Shown: in pieces, positions 44,854-52,730 of the stretch
Layout: the number at the start of each line of letters is the position of its first letter
How positions within the stretch are numbered: the first letter of the stretch is position 1
Source of the DNA: JASTVH01 sp042862465
Lineage (GTDB): Bacteria > Pseudomonadota > Gammaproteobacteria > Pseudomonadales > Oleiphilaceae
NCBI GenBank assembly: GCA_042862465.1
Contig: JASTVH010000004.1
Span: 372,001-436,000 of the forward strand
Direction: 5' to 3'
Length of the DNA: 64,000 nt
Position numbers and translations under genes: made by a program
The notes under the pieces: model-generated
The model's database searches: none
What the model was told of the DNA's origin: nothing
Seen by the model: only the letters and a program-made list of their open reading frames with translations

Positions 44854-45240
44854 CCTCATTCCCCAGCAGCCCCCCGCGTCGCTGGCCCGGGCCTGGCAGT
44901 AGCAGCCGTCCTGTTTAGCGCTTGTGCGGCGGCACCTCTGCCCCCCACCAGTGCGCTGACAGCGGCGCGGGATGCCATCGCCACGGCAGAACAGGCCGGC
45001 GCACGGCAGCATGCGGGCGCCGAACTGGATGAAGCACAACAGAAGCTGTTGAAGGCGGAAAGCTCCGTCAGCAAAGAGCGGATGGCGGACGCCGAGCGTC
45101 TCGCCCGGGAGGCGGCTATCGTGGCCGAACTTGCCGCGGCGCGAACGGAATCCGCGAAGGCGATCGCTATCAACCGGGAAATGGGCCGCGGCGCCGATGC
45201 CCTGACCGAAGAAATGCGGCGCACGGGAGAACAGCAATGA
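44854..45240 (+). CDS. DUF4398-like lipoprotein, start codon not found
   Basis: The frame is open from just after a stop at 44851-44853 and encodes a hydrophobic signal segment (GLAVAAVLFSAC, Cys codon 44923-44925), then a helical, Ala/Glu-rich body (ALTAARDAIATAEQAGA, ELDEAQQKLLKAE) typical of DUF4398 lipoproteins. No ATG, GTG or TTG precedes the lipobox in frame. A run of six C residues at 44870-44875 could hide an indel. The first in-frame ATG (45049) would miss the signal. Its end overlaps the OmpA-type gene by 4 bases, so the pair is coupled. It may be damaged, mis-sequenced or use a rare start. Confidence 0.6.
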   Translation, partial: PHSPAAPRVAGPGLAVAAVLFSACAAAPLPPTSALTAARDAIATAEQAGARQHAGAELDEAQQKLLKAESSVSKERMADAERLAREAAIVAELAAARTESAKAIAINREMGRGADALTEEMRRTGEQQ

Positions 45241-46121
45241 ACCTTTCCACGAATCAAAACGTCAAGCGTAGCGTCGTGTTGGCCGGGCTGTTGTGCTCGT
45301 CGCTGGTGGTCGCGTCCTGTGCCCTGGCACCAACCGCCCCCCTGGGTGCGGAAAACGTGCGTGGCAAATTGACCGCGCTGCAGGAAGACCCCAATCTGGC
45401 CGATCGGGCGCGGATGGAGGTCAGGGCGGCGGAAGTGGCGGTGCGCATTGCCGAGCAGCCATTGTCCGAAGACGAGGCCGCATTGGGTCAGCATCGGGTC
45501 TACATGGCGGATCGGGCAGTCGCCATTGCCGAGGCCAAGGCAACCACGCGATACACCGAGAGTCAACGCGCCAGACTGGGTGAGGAGCGCGATGCGGCGC
45601 GGCTGAAAGCCCGTACGGCGGAAGTGGGCAGGGCCCGGGAGGATGCCTCCAAGGCACGCGGTGCGGCTGATGCGGCGCAACGCTCACAGGCCGAAGCGGC
45701 CGCTGTGGCCATGCAGCAGGAAGCGGAGTATCAGCGCCGGATCGCGGCCCTGCAGGCGGAAGTGACCGACCGTGGCGTGGTCCTGACACTGGGGGATGTG
45801 CTCTTTGCCACTGGAAGCTCGGAGCTTCAGGGTGGCGCCAGCAGCAATCTCAACAGACTGGTGGATTTCCTCAACCAGTACCCGGACCGCAAAGCGCAGA
45901 TTGAAGGGCACACCGACAATGTCGGGGCCGCTGACTACAACCAGCGCCTGTCGCAGCATCGCGCCGATGCCGTTCGATCCTATCTGACGCAACGGGGTAT
46001 TGCTTCGCAGCGGCTGTCCACGGTAGGTATCGGCATGGATCGGCCGGTCGCAAACAATGACACCCCTACCGGGCGTCAGCAGAACCGTCGGGTCGAGATC
46101 ATCGTCGAGAACCCATCGTAA
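45237..46121 (+). CDS. OmpA-family lipoprotein with DUF4398-like N-terminus
   Basis: A 294-residue lipoprotein (lipobox VASC at about residue 28) with a long Ala/Arg/Glu-rich coiled-coil region (about 45-175) and a C-terminal OmpA peptidoglycan-binding domain from about 180 (LTLGDVLFATGSSEL; GHTDNVGAADYNQRLSQHRA). It should link the outer membrane to peptidoglycan. The start overlaps the upstream lipoprotein stop (ATGA), a pair seen together in other Gram-negatives. Confidence 0.92.
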   Translation: MNLSTNQNVKRSVVLAGLLCSSLVVASCALAPTAPLGAENVRGKLTALQEDPNLADRARMEVRAAEVAVRIAEQPLSEDEAALGQHRVYMADRAVAIAEAKATTRYTESQRARLGEERDAARLKARTAEVGRAREDASKARGAADAAQRSQAEAAAVAMQQEAEYQRRIAALQAEVTDRGVVLTLGDVLFATGSSELQGGASSNLNRLVDFLNQYPDRKAQIEGHTDNVGAADYNQRLSQHRADAVRSYLTQRGIASQRLSTVGIGMDRPVANNDTPTGRQQNRRVEIIVENPS

Positions 46122-46160
46122 TCGAGGTCGACCGTGCGGATTCGCTGGCGACCGTCACCC

Positions 46161-46195
46161 GCCCCCATACAGCATGCCTGTGTGGGGGCTTTACT
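46161..46195. terminator. hairpin terminator between convergent genes
   Basis: The stem gcccccatac/gtgtgggggc encloses a short loop and is followed by ctttactt. It lies between the OmpA gene and the end of the enzyme-I gene. Confidence 0.7.
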
Positions 46196-47906
46196 TGTTC
46201 TGTGCAAAAAACCGGCCTGACACTGGTGTTTGAGTTACGGCCGAAGCCGAGCAATCGCTATGCCGGATAGCCTCCTTCACCGCAGGGATCAGGGGCCCCG
46301 CGACACTGAGGGTCCGGATGCCACACTGCAGCATACGGGCCACCTGCTCCGGGCGACCCGCCAGTTCACCGCACAGCGATAGCGGCATCTCGGGCACATC
46401 GTCATGGGTGATTTGCATCAGCCTGAAGATAACCGCGTCAGTGTCGTCAAAATAGGGTTCTACGGCGGCGTTTTCACGATCGGCGGCAAACGCATACTGG
46501 GTGAGGTCATTGGTCCCAAAACTCAGGAAGTCCACGTCAGCGGCAAACTGCCGTGCCGACAGTGCCGCCGCCGGGGTCTCGATCATAGCGCCCAGCGGCG
46601 GTGGAGTGGCGATGTTCTGCGTGCGACAAAGCGCCAGCAGCTGATCTTTGACCACCGTCACATCATCCGCCAGGGTCACCATGGGGATCAGAATCCGCAC
46701 ATCAAATTCCCGGCTCAACGCCAGGATGGCCCTGAGCTGGGTTTTCAACAGCCCGCTGTACTCTTTCAATACGCGCACGCCGCGGCACCCCAGGGCCGGA
46801 TTGGATTCGGTGGCGAATTCGATAAAAGGCAGGGTTTTGTCGGCGCCCACATCCAGCAAACGCACCACCACGGGGCAGCCTTTGGCCTTCGAAAGGGTGT
46901 GCCGCATATCCGCCAGCAGCGCCTTGGCGCTGGGGGGGGCCAGGCGGCCGAGGTAGGCCTGTTCCAGCCGATAAAGGCCGACACCCTCCGCCCCGTGGCG
47001 CATGGCGTTTTCGGTGTCGTGGCTGAAGCCGACATTGGCCAGCACGGCGATGGGTACACCATCACGGGTGATTGCCGGTTCCAGCGCATGGGCCTGCGCC
47101 CGCCGAGCGCTTTTGGCGAGGGACCGGACCTTCTTCTGGAATTGGCCGATCCGGCGCTGGTTCGGATGTAGGGTCACCGTGCCGGTGCTCCCGTCGACCA
47201 GCGCAAGCGCCCCCTCCCGATGGGTATCCGCCAGCCCGGACAGGCGCGAAATACAGGGCAGCCCCATTTCACGGGCAAACAGGGCGACATGCGATCCGGC
47301 ACTGCCGTATTCAAGCAGGACCGCAGCCACGGAGCGTTCAGCCAGAAACACCGTGTCCGAAGGAAGCAGCCGCGACGTGGCCAACACGCAGCCCGGAGGG
47401 ATCTGGTTGAGGGGATTGGCTGCAATACCGGCCAGGGCATTGTATAGACGCACTGAAACGTCCCGGAGATCGTCACTTTTGTCCCGGGCTATCTGTGACT
47501 CCATCAGGAGAAAACGTTTTTCCCAGCGCCGGAACACATGCTGAACGGCGGTGGCGGCATCCACGAGATTCTCAGTCATTTCCCGGCGCAATTCTTCCCG
47601 CAGGGCGGGGTCGTTGAGAATCAGTCGGTGAGCCCCGAAAACCTCTGCCAGCCTGGAATCCACCTCTTCCGCCACCCTTAGCACCAGGGCCGCCAGATCA
47701 TCCGACACGCTTGCGGTGGCGGCATCCAGCCGGGAGAACTCCCTGTCTACGTCATGCCGGGTAATCGTTTCAGGGGGGATATCAGTGAGGTCTAAAAAAC
47801 TATGATGGACATGGACAACGCCCTGGGCCATGCCCGGTGAGATCGTCTTGCCATTGAGGATTTCAGTTTCCGAACCGCGCTCGGAATCCGGTTGCGTGTC
47901 GAACAT
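46191..47906 (-). CDS. PEP-protein phosphotransferase (enzyme I type)
   Basis: A 571-residue homologue of PtsI. The phosphorylated His206 lies in GSAGSHVAL, the PEP-binding barrel contains GVGLYRLEQ and EFATESNPALGCRGVR, and the catalytic Cys512 is in LCGELAG. The length equals PtsI (575); the GAF domain of PtsP is absent. No HPr or EIIA gene is nearby, so it may serve a regulatory phosphorelay or HPr encoded elsewhere. It is divergent from the desaturase, with a 259-base gap between them where I see no gene. Confidence 0.9.
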   Translation of the reverse strand: MFDTQPDSERGSETEILNGKTISPGMAQGVVHVHHSFLDLTDIPPETITRHDVDREFSRLDAATASVSDDLAALVLRVAEEVDSRLAEVFGAHRLILNDPALREELRREMTENLVDAATAVQHVFRRWEKRFLLMESQIARDKSDDLRDVSVRLYNALAGIAANPLNQIPPGCVLATSRLLPSDTVFLAERSVAAVLLEYGSAGSHVALFAREMGLPCISRLSGLADTHREGALALVDGSTGTVTLHPNQRRIGQFQKKVRSLAKSARRAQAHALEPAITRDGVPIAVLANVGFSHDTENAMRHGAEGVGLYRLEQAYLGRLAPPSAKALLADMRHTLSKAKGCPVVVRLLDVGADKTLPFIEFATESNPALGCRGVRVLKEYSGLLKTQLRAILALSREFDVRILIPMVTLADDVTVVKDQLLALCRTQNIATPPPLGAMIETPAAALSARQFAADVDFLSFGTNDLTQYAFAADRENAAVEPYFDDTDAVIFRLMQITHDDVPEMPLSLCGELAGRPEQVARMLQCGIRTLSVAGPLIPAVKEAIRHSDCSASAVTQTPVSGRFFAQNK

Positions 47907-48165
47907 AAAGCCTCCCCATGATCGCGGCTCGAGTGAGTCACCGCCCGGGGGGACTTGAGCGCCTCAAATGTCGCTGACCATGGTCCAGTCTACCATGTTG
48001 TCCGGTGAAATAACCGGGCGACTCAAGTCAGAGGAAAAGCCTTTGTTCGGGGTGATTTGTTGCTTCGCAAAAAGGCTCGACGTCTTTGCGTTATTGAGGC
48101 ATTTTTAGAAAAGGAGAGGCAGTTGATCCCGTGATTGGATGACAGAGCATCGAAAGGAGCGAGCG

Positions 48166-49233
48166 ATGCCCAATCAGCAGGCTGTTACCGGCCAACCAGA
48201 GTCCGTTAAAGGATCAATGCCCTTGCCGGAGCACAGCGAAGGCCTTCGGGTCGGGCGGGACTTGCTGGCCGCCACTCTGCCGTTCGCCCAGGAATTCCGC
48301 TGGCGAAGCTGGTGGTACGTCATCTCAACCTTCACATTGCTCATTCTGGCCTTGACCGCGGCCGGTGTGGCCCCCTGGTGGCCAGTGCGGCTGGCCTTTT
48401 CCGTTCTGGGCGGTTTGCTGATCGTCCGCAGCTTCATCACCTTTCACGACTATATGCATGGGGCGATCCTGAAGGATTCCCGCCCGGCCTGGTTGCTCTT
48501 TCATTTCTATGGCCTGCTGACGCTCACCCCCGCGCGCTCCTGGAAAAAGAGTCACAATTACCATCACGGTCACGTGGGTAAAGTCAGCGCAGCCAGCGTC
48601 GGGGCCTTTCCCGTGATCACCACCGAGATGTGGCGGGACGCCTCCAGGCTGGAGCGTTTCCAGTACCGGGCCAAGCGCCACCCCCTGCTGGTTCTGGGCG
48701 GCTATATCACCGTGTTCGCGATCAGCATCTGCATCTTGCCGCTGGTGCGAAAGCCTTCCGAGCACCTGGATTCGGCGCTCGCCTTGGTCGTTCATTTCAG
48801 CTTGATCGCAGCGTTGTGGGTTTTTGCCGGCGCCGCGACGGCGTTCTATGTGGTGATTCTCCCGATGACCATCGCCGGCGCGCTCGGTTCCTACCTGTTC
48901 TTTGCCCAGCACAGCTTCAAGCGCATGCATATCGTGACGCCCGAGGCCTGGACCTTTTACCGGGCGGCGCTGGAATCCTCCAGCTACATGAAGCTCAATA
49001 GGGCGATGCAGTGGTTCTCCGGTAACATCGGTTATCACCACATTCACCACCTCAATGTGCGCATCCCGTTCTACCGCCTTCCCGAAGCGATGGCCGCCAT
49101 TCCCGAACTCCAGGCGCCGGTCACGACCTCGCTGGCGCCCCGAGATATCGTCGACTGTTTCCGCGCCAGTCTGTGGAGTGAATCCCGGCAGCGAATGGTC
49201 TCCTATCGGGAAGCGCGGAGCAGTCGACCATAG
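48166..49233 (+). CDS. fatty acid desaturase
   Basis: A 355-residue integral membrane di-iron enzyme with the three histidine boxes: HDYMH at 94-98, HNYHH at 130-134 and HHIHH at 291-295, set among about four membrane helices. It introduces a double bond into an acyl chain, using oxygen and electrons from a redox partner not encoded here. The ATG at 48166 has a good ribosome site (aaggag). Regiochemistry cannot be told. Membrane fluidity adjustment is a likely role. Confidence 0.9.
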   Translation: MPNQQAVTGQPESVKGSMPLPEHSEGLRVGRDLLAATLPFAQEFRWRSWWYVISTFTLLILALTAAGVAPWWPVRLAFSVLGGLLIVRSFITFHDYMHGAILKDSRPAWLLFHFYGLLTLTPARSWKKSHNYHHGHVGKVSAASVGAFPVITTEMWRDASRLERFQYRAKRHPLLVLGGYITVFAISICILPLVRKPSEHLDSALALVVHFSLIAALWVFAGAATAFYVVILPMTIAGALGSYLFFAQHSFKRMHIVTPEAWTFYRAALESSSYMKLNRAMQWFSGNIGYHHIHHLNVRIPFYRLPEAMAAIPELQAPVTTSLAPRDIVDCFRASLWSESRQRMVSYREARSSRP

Positions 49234-49423
49234 TCCCCAAGTGGACCCCCAAAGCCTCACCCAATGCGCTCTTTGGTACGGGCGGTAAAAACAGCCGCCC
49301 GTCACCCCGCCCATCTATGTACGTCATCGCACAGACCGGCCTTGCGGGGCACGCTAACGTACAGCTGTAACCAAAAGGGCAGGAATTCAGGACCCTGCTC
49401 TTACGCAAGAATGGAGTTATATC

Positions 49424-49936
49424 ATGAAGATTCAAAACTATCTGGTTTGCGCCTGCCTAGCGCTCACCCCGATGACCGCCCTGGCCCAGCCGAAAGCCGG
49501 CGACGGCCTTTTCACAATCTCCGGCGCAGGTTCCAGTGACAAGGACTTTGACAGCGGTTCCCTTGGGCTGAGCTTTGACCTGGGCAAGTTCATGTCGCAG
49601 GAAGTGGCGTTTGGTATTCGCCAGAGCGTGAACTTTGCCGATAGTGGCGACGACTCCAGCTGGAATGGCGCGACCCGCGGCTTCGCCGACTACCACTTTG
49701 ACCTGGATGCTTTACGGCCCTTTGTGGGCGCGAGCCTGGGTGGTATTTACGGCGATGATGTCGACGAGACGTTCTTTGCCGGTCCGGAGCTGGGCGCCAA
49801 GTATTACGTGAAGCCGGAAACCTATATCACGCTGCAGGGCGAATATCAGTTCTTCTTCGACAGTGCCAGCGATGCGGACGACAATTTCGACGATGGCGCA
49901 TTTGTCTATAGCGTCGGTATCGGCTTCAACTTCTAA
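49424..49936 (+). CDS. small outer-membrane beta-barrel protein
   Basis: A 170-residue precursor with a signal peptide (cleavage near ALA/QP, residue 21) and alternating beta-strands ending in an aromatic C-terminus (GIGFNF), as expected for an OmpW/OmpA-like eight-stranded barrel. It has no recognisable enzyme motif. The 190-base gap from the desaturase suggests its own promoter. Confidence 0.8.
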   Translation: MKIQNYLVCACLALTPMTALAQPKAGDGLFTISGAGSSDKDFDSGSLGLSFDLGKFMSQEVAFGIRQSVNFADSGDDSSWNGATRGFADYHFDLDALRPFVGASLGGIYGDDVDETFFAGPELGAKYYVKPETYITLQGEYQFFFDSASDADDNFDDGAFVYSVGIGFNF

Positions 49937-50444
49937 GCCAGACTCGGCAGACGGGCTCCCAAATAGTGGCGGCCAGTCTGCCTTGCTCCATCTCGGTATC
50001 CCGACAAACTCCTGACCGGCTCGCAATGTGATTTTCGGGGCCGCAGACCTCGGCTCACACGCTATGGGAGGCTGGCTACATGATCTTCAGATTTATTTTT
50101 TAGATGAATTCCAATTTGATTCGATGCGGGCAACCTGGGGCCAAAAGAGCGGCATTTTTGTTTCCACGCGCTCGCTTTCTGACGCCGGTTACTGTAGCGC
50201 TGGTGCCTCGCTAAGCCCCTTCATTTTGCTTGGCAAAAAGGTCCGCTTTGAAAACAGAGCGGCCAACCTATGGCAGACAATCTGCGGCCAGGTCATCACG
50301 ATCATTTTTTGATTTTGTTTGCCAGGATGCTGATATTGTGGGGATTTCTAGGAGGAAAAACTAGGTTTAAATTTTTATCATAGTTTGGCCAAAGCGGACA
50401 AACTATGGTCCAAAGAACACACGCTACGAGGAAGAGAGAAGGGG
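49937..50444. other. AT-rich non-coding stretch at the right edge of the accessory block
   Basis: No supported gene is seen in 508 bases; a 94-codon frame at 50028-50312 lacks a ribosome site or familiar motifs. It contains the inverted repeat catagtttg (50379-50387) and caaactatg (50399-50407), and the right copy of the 25-base repeat. It is clearly richer in A and T than the flanking genes. Confidence 0.55.
50397..50421 (-). repeat. right copy of a 25-bp inverted repeat pair
   Basis: It matches 40637-40661 in reverse complement at 23 of 25 positions and ends 23 bases before the tRNA-Ile 3' end. Confidence 0.75.
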
Positions 50445-50521
50445 TGGTGGGCCCAGCTGGACTCGAACCAGCGACCAATGGATTATGAGTCCACTGCTCT
50501 AACCAACTGAGCTATAGGCCC
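50445..50521 (-). tRNA. tRNA-Ile (CAU anticodon, lysidine type)
   Basis: The 77-base gene folds into a cloverleaf with a 7-base acceptor stem (GGGCCTA/TGGGCCC), D-arm, anticodon loop CTCATAA and T-arm TTCGAGT, and encodes its own CCA. The CAT anticodon in the context GACTCATAATC is that of tRNA-Ile2, whose C34 is changed to lysidine by TilS so that it reads AUA. An initiator or elongator Met tRNA is less likely from the anticodon-stem sequence. It lies beside rpoD, as in Pseudomonas. Confidence 0.92.
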
Positions 50522-50566
50522 ACAGAAGATTTGGGATCCAGCGGCCAATCCGACAGGCTGCTGAAC

Positions 50567-50629
50567 GTCCAACGTCCAACGTCCAACGTCCAACGTCCAA
50601 CGTCCAACGTCCAACGTCCAACGTCCAAC
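50567..50629 (+). repeat. second array of nine tandem GTCCAAC heptamers
   Basis: Nine perfect copies occupy 63 bases between the tRNA-Ile and the rpoD terminator. Copy number, unit and strand orientation are the same as at 4966-5028. Confidence 0.98.
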
Positions 50630-50648
50630 GCTAGAGCCCAAAACCAAA

Positions 50649-50684
50649 GCGGGCGCCATTATACCCACAGAGGGAGGCGCCCGC
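50649..50684 (-). terminator. rpoD terminator, with a possible tRNA promoter in its loop
   Basis: A perfect nine-base stem (gcgggcgcc/ggcgcccgc) with an 18-base loop is followed on the minus strand by a T-rich tract. The loop contains TATAAT on the minus strand (50658-50663), a possible -10 element for the downstream tRNA. Confidence 0.7.
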
Positions 50685-50705
50685 CAGGTGTTTGGCCGGT
50701 GGTGC

Positions 50706-52541
50706 TTACTGCTCGTCGAGGAACCCGCGCAGGTGATCGGAGCGGCTCGGGTGGCGCAGTTTGCGCAGGGCCTTGGCTTCGATCTGACGGATCCGCTCCC
50801 GGGTCACGTCGAACTGCTTGCCGACTTCTTCCAGGGTGTGGTCCGTGTTCATCTCGATACCGAAGCGCATCCGCAGCACCTTCGCCTCGCGGCCGGTGAG
50901 GCCGGCCAGGACGTTCTTGGTGGCTTCGCGCAGGCCTTCGGCGGTGGCGGTTTCCACCGGGGAGAGGGCCAGGATGTCCTCGATGAAATCTCCCAGGTGC
51001 GAGTCTTCGTCGTCGCCGATGGGGGTTTCCATGGAGATCGGCTCCTTGGCGATCTTCAGGACCTTGCGGACCTTGTCTTCCGGCAGGTCCATGCGCTCGC
51101 CCAGCTCTTCCGGGGTCGGCTCGCGCCCCATTTCCTGCAGCATCTGGCGGGAAATGCGGTTGAGCTTGTTGATGGTCTCGATCATGTGCACCGGGATCCG
51201 GATGGTGCGAGCCTGGTCCGCGATGGAGCGGGTGATGGCCTGCCGGATCCACCAGGTGGCGTAGGTGGAGAACTTGTAGCCACGACGGTATTCGAACTTG
51301 TCCACCGCCTTCATCAGGCCGATGTTGCCCTCCTGAATCAGGTCCAGGAACTGCAGCCCGCGGTTGGTGTACTTCTTGGCGATGGAGATCACCAGACGCA
51401 GGTTGGCTTCCACCATCTCTTTCTTGGCCCGACGCGCCTTGGCCTCGCCGATGGAAACGCGGCGGTTGATCTCCTTGAGTTCCGGCACCTTGAGGTTGAT
51501 CTGCTCTTCGATCAGGGCGATGCGCTTTTGCAGGCGCACGATGTCGTCAGCATGCTCGGCGATGCAGCTGGCATAGGCGGCCTTGCTCTTGGCAACCTGC
51601 TTGGTCCAGTCCAGATCGTTCTCGTTGCCCGGGAACTGCTTGATGAAATCCTTGCGCGGCATGCGGCATTCGCGCACGCAGATGTTCATGATGGAGCGCT
51701 CGTGCTGGCGGATCTGCTCGTTGGTGGAGCGGATCAGTTTGACCAGTTCCTCGAAATGACGGTTGGCCAGCTTGAACGGTGCGAACACCTCGCCCAGCTC
51801 GTCCAGCGCCTGTTGCGCTTCCTTGCTGTTGCGGCCGTGCTGGTCAATGGCGCCCATGGAAACGGCCAGCTTTTCACGCAGCAACTCGAACCGCAGGCGG
51901 GTCTCTTCGGGATCCGGGCCGCTCTCGTTTTCGTCGCTATCGTCCTCGTCATCCTCGGAGTCGGAGGCTTTTTCTTCGCTGGTCTCGCTCTTGTTCTCGG
52001 CGGATTCGCTGAGCGGTTCAACGCCTTCCGGGTCGAGGAAACCGGTAACGATATCGGAGATACGGCCTTCGTTCTCGATCACGGTGTCGTATCCGTTGAT
52101 CACGGTGGCCACTGCGCCGGGATAATGGGCCAGGGCGGCCATGACGTCACGGATGCCTTCTTCGATCCGCTTGGCAATCTGGATTTCGCCCTCACGGGTC
52201 AACAGTTCCACCGTGCCCATTTCACGCATATACATGCGTACCGGATCGGTGGTGCGGCCGGCGTCGGTTTCCACCGCGGCCAGGGCCGCAGCGGCCTCGG
52301 CGGCAGCGGCTTCGTCCGCCGCGGAATCGCCGTCGGTCATCAACAGGGTATCTTCATCCGGTGCTTCTTCGGTAACCTGGATACCCATGTCGTTGATCAT
52401 GCGGATGATATCTTCAACCTGATCGGGATCGGCGATATCTTCCGGCAGATGATCGTTGACTTCGGCGTAGGTCAAAAAACCTTGCTCTTTACCGCGAGCG
52501 ATGAGATCTTTTAACCGGGACTTCTGAGAGTTGCCTGACAT
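50706..52541 (-). CDS. rpoD: primary sigma factor sigma-70
   Basis: The 611-residue factor directs RNA polymerase to housekeeping promoters. Region 1.1 (LITYAEVNDHLPEDI-type segment), the non-conserved acidic insert (SEDDEDDSDENE), region 2 (DLIQEGNIGLMKAV and YKFSTYATWWIRQAI), region 3 and region 4 (LEEVGKQFDVTRERIRQIEAKALRKL) are all present. ATG 52541 is chosen; the GTG two codons earlier is less likely. It is the last gene of the macromolecular synthesis cluster rpsU-yqeY-dnaG-rpoD. Confidence 0.98.
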   Translation of the reverse strand: MSGNSQKSRLKDLIARGKEQGFLTYAEVNDHLPEDIADPDQVEDIIRMINDMGIQVTEEAPDEDTLLMTDGDSAADEAAAAEAAAALAAVETDAGRTTDPVRMYMREMGTVELLTREGEIQIAKRIEEGIRDVMAALAHYPGAVATVINGYDTVIENEGRISDIVTGFLDPEGVEPLSESAENKSETSEEKASDSEDDEDDSDENESGPDPEETRLRFELLREKLAVSMGAIDQHGRNSKEAQQALDELGEVFAPFKLANRHFEELVKLIRSTNEQIRQHERSIMNICVRECRMPRKDFIKQFPGNENDLDWTKQVAKSKAAYASCIAEHADDIVRLQKRIALIEEQINLKVPELKEINRRVSIGEAKARRAKKEMVEANLRLVISIAKKYTNRGLQFLDLIQEGNIGLMKAVDKFEYRRGYKFSTYATWWIRQAITRSIADQARTIRIPVHMIETINKLNRISRQMLQEMGREPTPEELGERMDLPEDKVRKVLKIAKEPISMETPIGDDEDSHLGDFIEDILALSPVETATAEGLREATKNVLAGLTGREAKVLRMRFGIEMNTDHTLEEVGKQFDVTRERIRQIEAKALRKLRHPSRSDHLRGFLDEQ

Positions 52542-52588
52542 AGTCACCCTATGGACTCGGTAGTGAAAAGCTGGAAAGGTAAACGAGT

Positions 52589-52594
52589 ATTATA
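52589..52594 (-). promoter_or_regulatory. candidate -10 element for rpoD
   Basis: A perfect TATAAT on the minus strand lies 48 bases upstream of the rpoD start codon. No good -35 is visible at 16-18 bases. Confidence 0.4.
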
Positions 52595-52730
52595 GCCTGC
52601 TGTACATCTTGTCGCCACCGGATGGTTAGGTGGAGGCGATGCAGGGCAATTGCAACCCCTGCTTTAAAATCTTGTGGTTAAGACCACTGGATTGGCGGAA
52701 AGATCCCTTGAATTTCAAGCTTCGGCGAGC

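Noticed and set aside
50028..50312. 94-codon frame in the AT-rich patch beside the tRNA
   Set aside because: No ribosome site or recognisable motif; base composition looks non-coding.
50483..50668. Second LDVGRWT repeat frame
   Set aside because: It runs over the heptamer array and into the tRNA gene, so it is not a protein gene.
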